Below, piece after piece: positions 9,060 through 20,786 of a stretch of DNA of 64,000 bases. The notes below the pieces were generated by a model that was not told where the DNA came from, made no database searches, and saw only the letters and a program-made list of their open reading frames with translations. Location: assembly GCA_958496175.1 (NCBI GenBank), contig OY292280.1, forward strand, positions 4,650,001 to 4,714,000, read 5' to 3'. The stretch comes from Sisyra terminalis (Eukaryota; Arthropoda; Insecta; Neuroptera; Sisyridae). Position 1 is the stretch's first letter, and each line of letters starts with the position of its first letter. A program made the position numbers and the translations under genes.

Positions 9060-9488
9060 TATAGTTAAGAATCATAGAAATTTATTTTATTTATAATATT
9101 TTCTATTCATTTTTTAAAAGGCGAACATGTGTCTGAAACTTTTATTTTTATTGTACATTAGAATGGTCCAAAAATTTTTTTTTTCAAGTGCTATTGTCTC
9201 AAAAGCTTCTTTTAGGTATAAAAAAAATTCCGTCAAAAGCGCAGTTTGATATCTCAATTCTTCATGAAGCTCAATACATTTCTATTTTCCCATTTAAATA
9301 ACATGTAAAAATTTTTTTTTACATTTTTATTCGGTAAAACGAAGAATTTTTTTTTCTTAATTTGGATCAATTACTCTTGTAGGAAATTAAATTCTCTTCA
9401 AAAAAGTACAAGTTGATATCTTTCCCATTTAAATAATATGTAAAAAAATTTTTTACGGTTTTATTTGGTAAAACTACGGATTTTTTTT
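9060..9488. repeat. Fragment carrying the CTCTACAAAA module, left of nested MITE
   Basis: AT-rich stretch with two repeats of CCCATTTAAATAA followed by poly-T and TTTGGTAAAAC. It includes GTAGGAAATTAAATTCTC near 9379. Matching module sequence continues at 10440-10560, on the other side of the TTAA element, so that MITE appears to sit inside an older foldback. Confidence 0.4.
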
Positions 9489-10430
9489 TTAAGGGTGGAT
9501 CACCGTCAGAACGTAAAAAAAAATGACTTTTTTAAAATTGCTGCCATTTTTTTTTTTAGAGATATTAAAAAACGGTCTTCGGCATGTAAAAGTTGAAGTT
9601 TTGAACTATTTTTTTTCTTTATTTGCCCCGATATGTCCCCCCCTCCCCCTTTTACAGCGCTTTGAAAAAGAGTCCTCAAAAATGAGGAGGCAAACGGGAA
9701 ACAAATTTTCTCGGAAACCGGAAGTCGGATCATGATTTTCCAAAGAATTTAGGTTTTGGTAATGCGTCTTCTTGGTACTGAACCTCGAAAATCCGAAAAA
9801 AGTTGAAAATTCACCAAATGGCGCGACTTTGACAAAAAAAAGTTAAAAAAAACGACCTTTTTTTGGACCTTTCCCCCTCTCCCACTTTGAGGGGGGAGGT
9901 TTGGCTAATTTTAGAGGTTCAGTACCAAGAAGACGTGTTGAACTATAACCCTCTCCAGTTTCAAGTCAATCCGTCGGATATTTTCTGAGAAATCTTGTCT
10001 CCCAGTTTTAAAAAGTTGATTTCGAGAAAAACGCATTTAAAGTTTTTTTTCAGATATTTTTTTATGTTATTATCAATTTATTCAATTTTTATCAGTGAAA
10101 ATACATTAGTCAGCTATTCCAATCCTTTTAACACGTTATTCTTGAATGTTATAGGAAGACATTTATGGAAAAAAAAATCGAAATTTTTTTTTCTGACGGT
10201 GATGCACCCTTAAAAACAAATCAATTAAATTTTGGCGAAAAATCAATTATAAATACTAGCGGCCACATTTTGATAGGCAACCTAGTATTTTTATGTATAT
10301 ATAGGTCTATAACTCGAAATATTTCGAATATCGACAAATCCTTTTAACACGTTATTATTGAATGTTATAAGAAGGCATTTATGAAAAAAAAAATCGTTTT
10401 TTTTTTTTTCTGACGGTGATCCACCCTTAA
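9489..10430. mobile_element. TTAA-flanked MITE, copy 2, with extra right end
   Basis: Left TTAA (9489-9492) then GGGTGGATCACCGTCAGAACG. A first right end (GGTGATGCACCC) abuts TTAA near 10210, giving a complete ~0.72 kb copy. A second right end (GGTGATCCACCC, TTAA 10427-10430) follows about 215 bp later. The sequence of 9489-10213 is closely similar to 1808-2523, so this is a young or well-conserved family. No protein is encoded. Confidence 0.7.
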
Positions 10431-11144
10431 TTTTTCATTAACTGTTCTTATAGGAAATTTAATTCTCTACAAAAAAGTATTGAGGTAGTTTTTTCGTAAT
10501 TCGAACGGGTAAAAAGTTATTAAGCTTTAAAACTCGCTACTGGCCAAATTCATCATTTTTTTTTTGAATCAGAATAATATATATTATTACGATAAAAACG
10601 TAGAGTGCACCTGTAATTTGTTTTTATTGAACTAATTTTTGAAAGACTACTTCTTTTACAAACCTTTTCAAATGATTTTACATCGATTGGCCAGAGAAAA
10701 TTCCAACTTTAGTCTGCATAGAATCGATTGGATCATTCCTATGGTTCACCAATCTGATAATGCATTGTTGGGTAGGCAACCCACTTGACGCGCGTGTTTC
10801 AATGTTATATGGTTGCATATGCTTAATGTAATCAATTGAGCAAATCAATTTTTATTACGTGTAGTACAAAAGCCCACATAATAATACTAATTGAATTGAA
10901 ATATGCAATCGAAGCATTAAAAAAGGCAATTTGATAAGAATTTTTGGTTGTAATCAGAAAAATATTCATTTGCAGGTTATTGAAGAAGCCAAAAAAATGA
11001 CATTAGTAGTAAGGTGTTGAGGAAGAGGAAATGAGGTGACTTTGAGTAAATTGGTTTTTTTCAATGGCGAAATTTGAAAATGAAATCGATGAATCATGTG
11101 ATTTGTTTTGTTGGTAAATCCGTCGAGGATTTACCAGTTGACCT

Positions 11145-11411
11145 TTATGGTGGATAAACAATGAAGTCCAAATATTTGGCTAATGGCATAGATTGGGACA
11201 CTATGGTATGAATCATAATCCGAGGCAATTGAATCAGCTTTGACGCATCTGCTGCATTTACATCAGAGTAGTTCTCCTCAAAAGGAATGACCAAAGGTCG
11301 TTGCTCATTTCTGCCCCTTTGCCTTCGAAGGCTAACCGGCCTAACCACACCAAACGGATTTGCTTCCTCGACTAATTCTCCTATAAATGAGTCATAGGCA
11401 AATGCGTCGTA
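11145..11411 (-). other. Unrecognised open frame of about 89 codons (minus strand)
   Basis: Minus-strand frame open from an upstream stop near 11412 to a stop at 11145-11147, with no early ATG. The predicted peptide has balanced composition (segments FIGELVEEANPFG, RPLVIPFEENYSDVNAAD, SKLIQLPRIMIHTIVSQ), unlike the Lys/Asn/Phe/Ile-rich chance frames elsewhere. I do not recognise the family. It could be an exon, a decayed mobile-element gene, or chance in a less AT-rich patch. Confidence 0.25.
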
Positions 11412-12585
11412 TTAAAACATTTTCCAACCACTTTGGATTTTTCCCTCAAGTTTAGGTCAATAAGTTAGTGATGAGTTTGAGAATTGTTGGGTACCAAATG
11501 TGTTGAGAATCCTAGTTTTGGATGACTCATCGTACTACTACAACGATAGGGGGCAATACGTGTATGGTTTAGTAGTTGAACGTGTGACCTCTTTAAACAG
11601 AGATGAATGGATATGAGTGTTGCGTTGTTTATCTTTGTCGTATGGTTTTTGGATTTGAAAATAGGTTTGGTGGGGTGATGGACTTTCATTTTATAAAAAT
11701 GTAGCACAGTTCACACGTGTGAATCGATACGTAAAACGAGTCGCACTGGCCGTGGATTCATTTGTTTTGCAAGCGATTGCGCAGGTCGTTCAATGATGAA
11801 TCAGACGCTTGCCATGAGAGTTTGAACGGAGAAGTGTTCTCGTTAGTCATAATCAGAGAAAATGTAAGACCGAATCAATTTGGTCGCGAAAAATTCCTAC
11901 TAACGACATTTAAGTCCCAATCGTGTTTATGTGCACCCCGACCAACCACCCCAACAATCAACACTCAAACAAAACACGGTCAAGTGTTCGCGAATATTTA
12001 AAATACGTGACCATGCTTATACTGTTGTAAGCAAGGCGGCAAATTTGAAAAAGGAAAACCCACAATCATTGTCAGTGCTTCTCAACTGTGCTGTTAATTA
12101 ATTTCTATCCCAGTGTCCCGGAAAATTTGTCAAAATTCCGAGAAAAAGGAAAGCAAAAGTTTGCAAACTTGGCGGCCACGAGATGCGGATAAAACGTGAG
12201 GCGCCCTGTTTATTCCTCCACTTCATCAACATACCACAAATCGGTAAGATTGGGACAATTATTACAAAAAAAACAATTCACAAATTTTCCCGCATGGCCC
12301 CAAAAACCAAAATCCGTGACCAAAAAAAAAATCAAAATATCGCGCTATTAATAACCCGCATACATAACTATATTTAAATACAATGGATGAGTCATCCGAC
12401 CGTTCATCCCCCGTGGAATTCCATCCCCTTGAAATGACCTATTTAAAACACGCGCTATTTTTAAACCCCTCAATCGCTTTCTTTCTTTTTTCAAACTATT
12501 TCTTATTCAATATCATCATTCATATTTCAATTTGATAAAATAAATAAAGAATAAAAAATAGTTTCAATTTTTTTTAAATGAGTCA
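11388..12585. promoter_or_regulatory. Cluster of four AP-1 (TRE) consensus sites
   Basis: Exact TGAGTCA at 11388, 12388 and 12579 and TGACTCA at 11523. Further exact sites between here and puc are at 18309, 18614 and 21878, the last about 265 bp before the exon at 22144. In flies puc is induced by JNK through AP-1 (Jun/Fos); its use here is inference. Confidence 0.45.
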
Positions 12586-13543
12586 TCACAAATGCGTAAA
12601 TCAAATGAAAAATTGTCGTCATTCGCGCATTATGTTTATTATAAATTTCTTCACACTATCTCTGTCCCATCCATGCGATCACCACTTTATTCATCTTTCT
12701 TCCCCACATAAATTCAATTATTTATTATCAACAGTCGCAAAATTATGATAAAATACGTCATTACATAATTTCCAAACTTAAAAATAAAAGAAGAACGCAA
12801 ATAATGTAACCCCTTTGTTATGCATCCCCTATTCTCGACACCTTTGTTCCCCGGGATGAGTAATCGCAAATGTGAATCATCCAGGGGACTTAAATTCCCT
12901 TTTTCTCTAAAATCACTTCGGGAACAAAAGCGGTCTTTCGGTGAATCATCCACTATTTGACGTCCCTAAATTTTTCTACCCCACTAAAAAAAAAAAAAAC
13001 AATTGGTATCAAGAAAAAATAACAAAACCACGTGATGAATAATCCAGTGACATCATCATGCATTCATACCCCTTCAATTATTCACTTAGTTAAACAAAGC
13101 TAATAAAACAACCCTTAAATACAAGGGGGTAAATCACATTGGTCAAATAATTTCGATTAAAATTAATCAAATTTATGATATGATTTTCAAATAGTTTCTT
13201 CTTTTAAACTAAGATCTTTAATCACTTTAGGGTCATTACAAATTTTCTTGGGAACAGTAGCTGCGTTTTTAATGCCCAGAACCGACTCTATTTTCATAAT
13301 TAATCCAAAAAATTGATACAAAAATCAAATACCTTTTAAATTTAATTATTTAAAAATTCTTCGATTTTTTCTCAAAACAAAATCACTTATGGAATTATCA
13401 ATGTTAATTTTAATGGCTCCCGCGGTACCCACTACGGTTGTAAGGTTCAAACCCAGTACTTTGATGAATAGATAAATATCAATGGTACATATGTCGAAAA
13501 AAAACTCAAGCCTTCCTCTGAAATTTCGCAATTAATCAAGAAC

Positions 13544-13760
13544 AGATCCAGGATTTTTTCTGGGAAGGGTACCAGGAATGGACGGGATACAAGGGATTCA
13601 ACAAACAAAATTTGTAATTCCAACCAGAAATAGTTCTTTCTGTTATTTTATTTATCCATTTTAACAACTTTGATAATTTCATTTGTTTCTAAGTATCTAC
13701 TATGATGGAATCTCCACAGTAGGGGGCTCATACCCGTGCCCTTAAATCCACCCTGGCAAT
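13544..13760. repeat. hAT-like MITE fragment (CCTTAAATCC end), copy 1
   Basis: Shares GGAATCTCCACAGTA and the terminal block CCTTAAATCCACCC with the better copy at 53047-53297. Left end eroded. Confidence 0.45.
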
Positions 13761-14137
13761 TAATAATATATGCTATAATACGACCAATGCCGATTTCAAC
13801 TTAAGCAAACCTTACAACCTAATTAACAGTACCAATTTTTTTGGGTACCTTTCAAAAAAATGAAGGCCATATTCAGCCAAATAAATTTGATGACATTGAA
13901 AAAATTCCTATCGTGAATTATATGAAGTTCTTGCAAAAGTCGTTTTTAGAGGTCAATACTCCCAAACAAAAGGTACCATTTACCATAAACTATAATCACT
14001 GTACCGTTTTAAAGAAATATAGTTTTCTCCTTTGGAATCATGTTACAAAATTCACCCATAACTTCTTACAAGTCAATTGAAACTATTTCAAATTTCGCGG
14101 ATTTTTTAAGACTAAATAATGTATAACTTCCATTAAA
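13760..14137. other. Unannotated AT-rich DNA
   Basis: No repeat or gene recognised. A plus-strand open frame of 79 codons (13841-14080) has no domain or coding bias I can see. Confidence 0.4.
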
Positions 14138-14267
14138 AGCCTACTAGTAGCCTAGGTCTAGGTGACCGCCTCAAAACTAGGATCCTCGTATCGGATTTAA
14201 TTAACCCTAGAGTCGCTAAAGGACCTTAGTAGTTATAAAGCTAGTAAATAACAATTAAAAAAAAAAC
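14138..14267 (+). mobile_element. tRNA-derived SINE, internally deleted
   Basis: AGCCTACTAGTAGCC head with box A shortened and box B region reduced to GATCCTCGTATC, joined directly to the body (CCCTAGAGTCGCTAAAGG). About 40 bp shorter than full copies. Confidence 0.65.
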
Positions 14268-14616
14268 TTCCATTAATTATCAAAAACTTTTTATTGGTTA
14301 TATGCAAATGATATCTGCCAAATGGTCTCCTCTTGCATCTCCATAGACTTCTAATCATTTTTAAGTTTTTCAATGACTGTAACATAATTGAGCCTCTATC
14401 CCAACGATGACACGAATAAGTTCTTCCTTAAGTTCAGGAATCCTAAAGAACCCTAAAATGTAAAGAAAATAATCCATCTGTGATAAATCACACGATATTT
14501 GTGACTAATTAGCATATCTATTTCTGATGATATGTCCAGGAAATTTGGTACGCAATCCAGTGATTGTTTTATTAGTAAAATGAGGTATTGCACCATCCTG
14601 TTGGAACATTATTAAT

Positions 14617-14767
14617 TTTTTTTTGAACTGTTATTTACCGCTAAACTAAGATCCTTAGATTCCAGTTTATAAATTCATAAACTGAGAAATATTTTAAAAT
14701 TTGTTAGGACATTTGAGTTCAATACTTACCAGTTTTGGAGCGGTCATCTTGACCACTCGGCCACCAG
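14617..14767 (-). mobile_element. tRNA-derived SINE, minus strand
   Basis: Inverse of the family: GTTATTTACCG (tail side) to GACCACTCGGCCACCAG (box A side). The middle is diverged. Confidence 0.65.
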
Positions 14768-14818
14768 AAGATTGGTTCATTTCTGTTTTCAAATTATTTT
14801 GTTTTAGACTTAAACTGG

Positions 14819-14971
14819 GTATCAACTAGTAGTTTCAATTTTGGTAACAATTTACGGTATTTTATGGGGAAGTAGTTGCAAAGAAAATTTTGATAATTTG
14901 ATCCGGAAAGTATATGAATTGATACTTCTGCCCTTTATGTTTTTTTATCAAAATTGAAACTACTAGTGACT
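14819..14971. repeat. Short inverted repeat
   Basis: CAACTAGTAGTTTCAATTTT near 14823 is matched by its inverse AAAATTGAAACTACTAGT near 14950, with about 105 bp between. It looks like the ends of a small foldback; no target duplication was identified. Confidence 0.5.
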
Positions 14972-15229
14972 AATTTTGTTAAACCATCACAATCAAATTT
15001 TAGGATGTACTATGAAAAAGGAATCCTGGTCATATTACATCCTAAAAAATAATTATTTCCCATTAAAACTTTGGCTAAATATTACCCCTTGTAGTGTCAA
15101 TTTTACTATTAATTTTATTTCTGGAGGTGTTAATATAAATTCAATCAATGGGCATATAGGGTAAAAGTAACCTCCACCAAGTCTTCCCCCTCTTTTATAA
15201 AAAATTAAAAAGTTTATTATTACAAAGAA

Positions 15230-15475
15230 AAAAATTCCAATTTCTGCTGATAAACAACCAAAAACAAAAACGAATCTGTTTACGAAACAAATGAAGAAGA
15301 TCAATTCAAAAATACATTAAAGAGGCTAAAGTGCCGACAGTAGAGATCTTAGAGAATTTAGTGATTTAGTTAAGATCTTAAGTAGCTAAAATCTTTAGTA
15401 TTACCCCTTTAATCAGTAATAGTTCATCCAATACATTCATATTTCCTATAATTTAGAAACAATAACATTATTTCC
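15230..15475. repeat. Dispersed repeat, pair with 46650-46862
   Basis: Shares AATACATTAAAGAGGCT, TTAGTTAAGATCTTAAGT and CATATTTCCTA with 46650-46862 in the same order. Family unknown. Confidence 0.55.
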
Positions 15476-15495
15476 GAAGCAGTTGATTGGTACTA

Positions 15496-15683
15496 CAGTG
15501 TAATCTCACTAATCCGGTACCATTAAAAACTGGAGATTGTCGGATTATTGAAATGTTCGGATTACTGGATTATAGTGAAAAAGTTATAGGTAACGAATAA
15601 AATCAAGCATTTCATAGAGGAAATAAATGTAGAGGGGCGAGGGAGGCATGGACGGAAAGTGCCGGATTAGTGAGATTATACTG
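15496..15683. mobile_element. pogo/Tigger-like MITE
   Basis: TA|CAGTGTAATCTCACTAATCC at the left and GGATTAGTGAGATTATACTG|TA at the right: matching terminal inverted repeats and a TA target. 188 bp, no coding capacity. Confidence 0.8.
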
Positions 15684-16082
15684 TACTTTTCATATTCCTA
15701 AAATTTTCAAATTTAGTCAAAAACTCTATATTCTTAAACGTAATTTAGTATCCCAAATTTTATCATTTATGACATTTTTGGGAGGAAAGTATTTATCATC
15801 ATAAATTCCGATTTAGATTCTTCCATAAATGTATCTACTGTCAGCATATTCAATGTACGTTTTTGTTTATTATAAATTGAAATCCAATCACTGATCTGTA
15901 TAAATGGATAGCCCACATTACAAGCTACTACCAGCGCCATCTACGTATGCACAAATTTGGTCTAAACTAAATAAAATGCAACAGCGCCATATTTGCCAAA
16001 TCGATTAATTCCACTTTTTGAAAAAAAAATAGTGCCAAAACACTTGAATTAGTCAAATCTTTCTAATTTATTATAACTTTTC

Positions 16083-16308
16083 GGCTCAAGTGTACTTTAG
16101 CACAGCTACAATCTGGCAACGTTGCATTTTCGACTTTTTTTTTAGTTAAATTCGCGATATTTTTGTTAATTCCATTCTAATCTGGTATAGTTCTCTCTTT
16201 TGTGGCTAAATTTTCATTATGGACCGATTTAATCGCGAATTAAATTTAAAAAAATAGTCGAAAATGCAACGTTACCAGATTGTGGGTGTGCTAAAGTACA
16301 CATGAGCC
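16083..16308. mobile_element. hAT-like MITE (GGCTCA family) with 8-bp target duplication
   Basis: Inverted termini GGCTCAAGTGTACTTTAGCA and its inverse ending ACATGAGCC, flanked by the identical 8-bp repeat AACTTTTC (16075-16082 and 16309-16316). An 8-bp duplication fits the hAT superfamily. The interior is TTCGCGA-containing and AT-rich. Confidence 0.8.
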
Positions 16309-16369
16309 AACTTTTCTATTTAAATAATGAACAATATCACTCAATAGCAATATTAATTTGAAATTAGTA

Positions 16370-16482
16370 TTTTTCGCTGACTTTGAACAGTTATACTGTT
16401 TAGACAATGGTCTTATTTATTTTGGAAACAATTTGAACAAAAGTATTGCTGACGTATTGCCCAGATACGTATTTCGATTGAA
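16370..16482. repeat. Truncated arm of the ATACGTAT hammerhead foldback family
   Basis: Begins TTCGCTGACTTTGAACAG and runs to GATACGTATTTCGATTG, then stops at the middle of stem II. It contributes the start of a chance 103-codon open frame (16358-16669). Confidence 0.55.
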
Positions 16483-16720
16483 GCTAATAAAAAAGCGCAT
16501 ATTTAGGCTGGCGCTTATCGGTACTCAATTGTCAGCTGTTTTTAGTTACCGTAAAAAATGTACCTACGTAGATGGCGCTTTGTACGCCACACTAGATTTT
16601 TCTTATTTCTATAACGCCATCTTACGGTCTATCCATGATCAATTATCAATGAAACCAATAGAAAAATGAATTATCTTATTAATTAATGATAGATTGTCAA
16701 TGCTTCTTGCTATATAATCC

Positions 16721-17454
16721 TTAAGGTGTTGTATACAGTTAGAAGGCCTAAAAAAAGCGAATTTTCCAGAATTTTTTCAGAGAAAACTTTTAAATTTATT
16801 AGTCTAAAAATTTGTTCACATATTATGGTATCTTTTAACAATATTTTAAGATTTATTATTAGTAAAAATATTTATTTAGAAAGGAGCTACAGCTGATCTC
16901 CGGGGCTCCTCTCAAAAAAGACGTTTTGCGGTGACCACTATATCTCTGAACTGGATCCTCTGAATTTAAAAAACCAAACAGATTTCGTTAAAGTAATGTT
17001 AAGTCTAGTAATTAATCGAAGGAATAAGCAAAATATTTTTTTTTGACAAAATGGCGGTTTCTCAAAAAAGAAAAATCGATTTTTGACCAAAATTTCGACT
17101 CTAAATTGTATATAAAAGAAATAATATTTATCGGTGAGGAAAAATCTTCGATTAATTACTGGAAAATATATTTAAGAAGCTCGTGTTAAAATTTGAGAAT
17201 AATCGGTTCAGCCGTTTTGGAGTAATGTTGGTCGCCGACTTTGAAAACACCATTTTGAAAAAAACGCGTTTAAAGTTTGAAAAGCACTTTACGTAGGATA
17301 CATTTTTTTTTTCAAATTTGAGTGTAACTTCGAAAATATTCACCGGAACGATATGAAATTTTCTGTATGGATTCTTAAATGTATATACATTAAGAAAAAA
17401 AAAATTAAAAAAAAATCGATTTTTTGAAAATGCTAACTGTATATAACCCCTTAA
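16721..17454. mobile_element. TTAA-bounded MITE (second family)
   Basis: TTAAGGTGTTGTATACAGTTAG at the left is mirrored by CTAACTGTATATAACC..TTAA at 17433-17454, a terminal inverted repeat of about 18 bp plus TTAA target. 0.73 kb, no transposase. It differs from the TTAA MITE at 1808 and 9489. Confidence 0.65.
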
Positions 17455-18781
17455 TTCTCCGGTTCTTCTATGTTCTGGTCATATTCCAATCTACGTATTC
17501 CATGTATTCGTTATTTCATGTTTACCAATAATCTTCCTCTAGTAAAGTGTTCAAACTTTTTCAGCATGTTCCTTTAAAGTCTTTAAGGGACTATTAGGGA
17601 CCCTTAGAGTCTTTTGGGACTATTATCATATTTGTCATCTATTCCATAGTATTTCTTTTCAGTAGGTACTTATAACCCTTGTGATATTCTGGCCTACCGG
17701 ATATTGTTATCATATAGCATGTCAGATATCTGTTATAAGTTCCTATTTCACCAGTGTTGTATTGTATACCAGTTGAACTGAAAACAAGCATAAACTATAA
17801 TTGTAGTATATATCAGCAAAAATGTTATTTAATTTTCCATGAATTGTCATCTTTATTTAGTAGAACATACAAGTGCATTGTCATTAGATTGCTTCGTATA
17901 TTTTCTTTTATGAATCATTGAAATAATTGTTTAGAAAAATCGTAAAAATGGAAAATGTTATACATTTTTGCATTTGGAATAATATTAACATTAGGTTTAC
18001 CTTTGGAAAATTGATTTTTTTGATGTTTCCTTCAAGTATTTTGGATTCCATTTCTGAATTGAAATCTATTTATTCTGGAAAAATCATTAGAAACTTTTAA
18101 CTGTCATTAAGATTGATTTATAATTATCAATAATTGATACACTTGCACTGAAAGTACTTATATGAAATGATAAGATTAACAATCGATTACTAATAGTGGC
18201 TTAGATTAGCAACAGATGGGGTTTGGACGGGGTTTGGAACAGGACAATTTAATTGAATTGAAATTAGAATTATCAGGAATCGTTGTCCTGATTCAAAGGA
18301 CACGAGAATGACTCATTATTTCCTTCGATTATTCATTTCAAAAAGGCTTTTTAAAAAAAAAACAGTTGAACACTTGAGAGCCATAACAATCGATGACGCA
18401 TGCCCATGTGTCACTTTTTGTCATTGAGTAAATGGTAATTTTTGTAATCTTCTATAGTATTTACGGGAATGGCGAAAATTGACAAATCAAAGAAAGATTT
18501 TCCGCTGAAATCATAGTTCGTTAGAAAAATGATTTATCTTTTGTAGAATGAAAAGCATGTTGGTCCTATTTATAATTGGAACGCAGTTCTTAGGTTTTTG
18601 ATGATTAAAAAAATGACTCATGTTACCTATTATAAATTGAGAAGGAAAAAAAATTTGGAAAATAATTTCGGTGTGTTTTCTGCGGAAAATACTAATTCGA
18701 AACTAATGAGAATTGTCCTGATAGCACTTAATTACCGGCAGCATTTTATTAATAAACTGCTGATTTTATTACTACTTATTA
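17455..18781. other. Unannotated DNA between repeats, upstream of puc
   Basis: No gene or repeat recognised. It contains AP-1 consensus TGACTCA at 18309 and 18614. Confidence 0.4.
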
Positions 18782-19975
18782 GGGTGCCCGCTATTTTCCA
18801 AATTGATTTTTTTACAGCGATTGCCCCCTGAATTTTTAGTTTAAGATACAAAAAAATGTATGCAATACAATTAAGCTCTTAATTTCTTGATTAAACCGTG
18901 CCGGAACCATGTTACTTTTACCATTTAAATAACATGGGATTATTTGACTTTTTTCTTTTAATTTTTTTTCTCAGAAACAAAAGAATGAAAAGATTTAAGA
19001 TCAAATTATTCTTACGTAAAATTTAACGCTCTACAAAAAAGGTCTCTTATGAATTTTCGATTAAATCACTCCATTAAAAGTTATTCAACATTGAACTTGT
19101 GCCTAATATAAATCTTGCAATATTTTCAACTTTTTGTTCATTTTTACTTTTTTTTAAATATAAAGTCATTGAAAGAGAAAATAGAAATTATTATCATTAG
19201 AGCGCCAATGATTATTTGTGTTAATTTTAAGGCTTGAATTGAAAATTAAGCAAAAAAAAAACATTTTTTTTACAATTAAAACCGGTGACATAAGATCCGA
19301 ATTCGCTATAGTCGTGAAATTCAATTTATCCAGGATAAATTTTCGAACTTTAATCAATATTTTGTACCAACGAAGTAAATTTCATACTAATTAATGAGAC
19401 TATCGACAAAAGTTCAATTTAAATTCGAATTTTTACCATTTCACCTGACGCCATCTATGAGAAATTTGTTAGAACTTGTAGTCAACAAATTAAATGTTGA
19501 ATAAATTACAAAATACAAATTAATTCAAGTTAAATGTCGAATAACTTTTATTGGAGTGATTTAATCGAAAATTCATAAGAGACCTTTTTTTAAGAGCGTT
19601 AAATTTTACGTCAGAATAATTTGATCTTAAATCTTTTCATTCATTTGTTTCTGAGAAAAAAAATTAAAAGTAAAAAGTCAAATAATCCCATGTTGTTTAA
19701 ATGGTAAAAGTAACATGATTCCGGCACGGTTTAATTCAGAAATTAAGAGCATAATTGTATTGGATAATTTTTTTTATATCTTAAACTAAAAATTCAGGGG
19801 GCGATCGCTGTAAAAAAATCAATTTGGGAAATAACAGACACCCAAATGTATATATTTTGGTTTCTGGAAACGGATCTAACAATTTCGATGAAAATTCGTA
19901 ATTTAAGTTTATCTGTGTATTTTTTTTTCTGGAAAAACACGATTTTCCACGAAAAAACAAATGATGCGCCATCTG
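18782..19975. mobile_element. Long foldback element A, copy 2
   Basis: Palindrome 18782-19843 closely similar to 3952-5005, plus the outer segment 19844-19975 on the right only. Copy 1 has this segment on its left only, so each copy lost one outer arm. Confidence 0.7.
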
Positions 19976-19985
19976 TTGATGTAAA

Positions 19986-20116
19986 ATCGCTTTATAACTA
20001 CCAAACTAGATTCTTTTAATAATCCGTAAGTTGAGAAATTTGTTCGACACAAAATTCAAACCCAACACCTACCACTTTGAAGTGACCACCTTGACCACTC
20101 GGCCACCAGCAGGCTT
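19986..20116 (-). mobile_element. tRNA-derived SINE, minus strand, directly abutting foldback A
   Basis: Runs from CGCTTTATAACTACC (body) to CCACTCGGCCACCAGCAGGCT (head). Only about ten bases separate it from the end of the foldback at 19975. Confidence 0.6.
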
Positions 20117-20337
20117 AAAACTGTTATTGTTAAAATTAGGGGTAGTTTTTCCATAATCACTTAAATTTAAAACAAATGATTGTTGTAAAAAGCTATCGGA
20201 CTATTTACAAAATAGTGTCGTTTTGGTTCATAAATAAAATTTTAATTTAAACGGTGAAATTATTAAATAATAAATTATTTAATATTTAATATACTTAACT
20301 CAGATTTCAAACTTTCAGAATTAAAGAAAACTAAGGT

Positions 20338-20508
20338 TTTGTAAGATCCGTTAGATGTTTTTATTCATATAATTATATGTTATATGAGTTTAGATTGAAA
20401 CTTTTCATCAGGCGCCCAAGACGCCTGATGAAGTTGCAATAGGCAACGAAACGTTGCCAATTTGGAAAATATAAACATCTAACAGATTTTAAAAAACCAG
20501 ATTATTTT
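20338..20508. mobile_element. Foldback element with one hammerhead-type core
   Basis: Outer arms TAAGATCCGTTAGATGTTT and AAACATCTAACAGATTTTA. The left arm retains only the TCATCAGGCG part (20406-20414); the right arm has a complete core at 20425-20455. Confidence 0.6.
20425..20455 (+). ncRNA. Small dimer-type hammerhead ribozyme, GUUGC/GCAAC variant (core intact)
   Basis: CTGATGA, A, stem II GTTGC/GCAAC with a short AATAG loop, GAAA, CGTT. Stem III ACGU is self-complementary and the cleavage position would be U (GUU, tolerated but usually slower than GUC). Confidence 0.55.
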
Positions 20509-20786
20509 TTATTTAGCTTTTTTTAAAGTCGCTTTAACTACACTGGTTATTAGCGACTAGACATGTCAATGTTTAACAAATTAAATTATAATAGTTTTTG
20601 TCTAATATATTTTAATATTCACATTTTATGATAAAATGATCATAATATGATGATAATAATATTAATAGGTACCAATAATATAATAAACCATAGACTTTAG
20701 ATTTTTAATTACAAAATTTATAACAATCAAATTATAAATCTTTATTTTTTCTTTAATTTGGTGAAATTATTGTTCAAGAATATTAT

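Larger units (their letters stand above)
10560..13500. promoter_or_regulatory. Repeat-poor, candidate regulatory region upstream of puc
   Basis: The longest stretch between Asap and puc in which I see no dispersed repeats. Base composition is less AT-rich, with CpG-containing patches (for example GACGCGCGTG near 10788 and GGCGGCCACG near 12172). It holds four of the window's AP-1 consensus sites. The coding start of puc lies upstream of 22144, so a first exon or enhancer could be here, but I see no convincing splice donor in the phase required by the exon at 22144. Confidence 0.4.

Noticed and set aside
11762..12001. First coding exon of puc at 11762-11871 with donor AAAT|GTAAGA
   Set aside because: The frame would leave in phase 0, while the exon at 22144 needs phase 1, and no ATG starts the frame; kept only as part of the candidate regulatory region.
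16358..16669. 103-codon plus-strand open frame
   Set aside because: Begins inside a truncated foldback arm and runs through repeat sequence; no domain.
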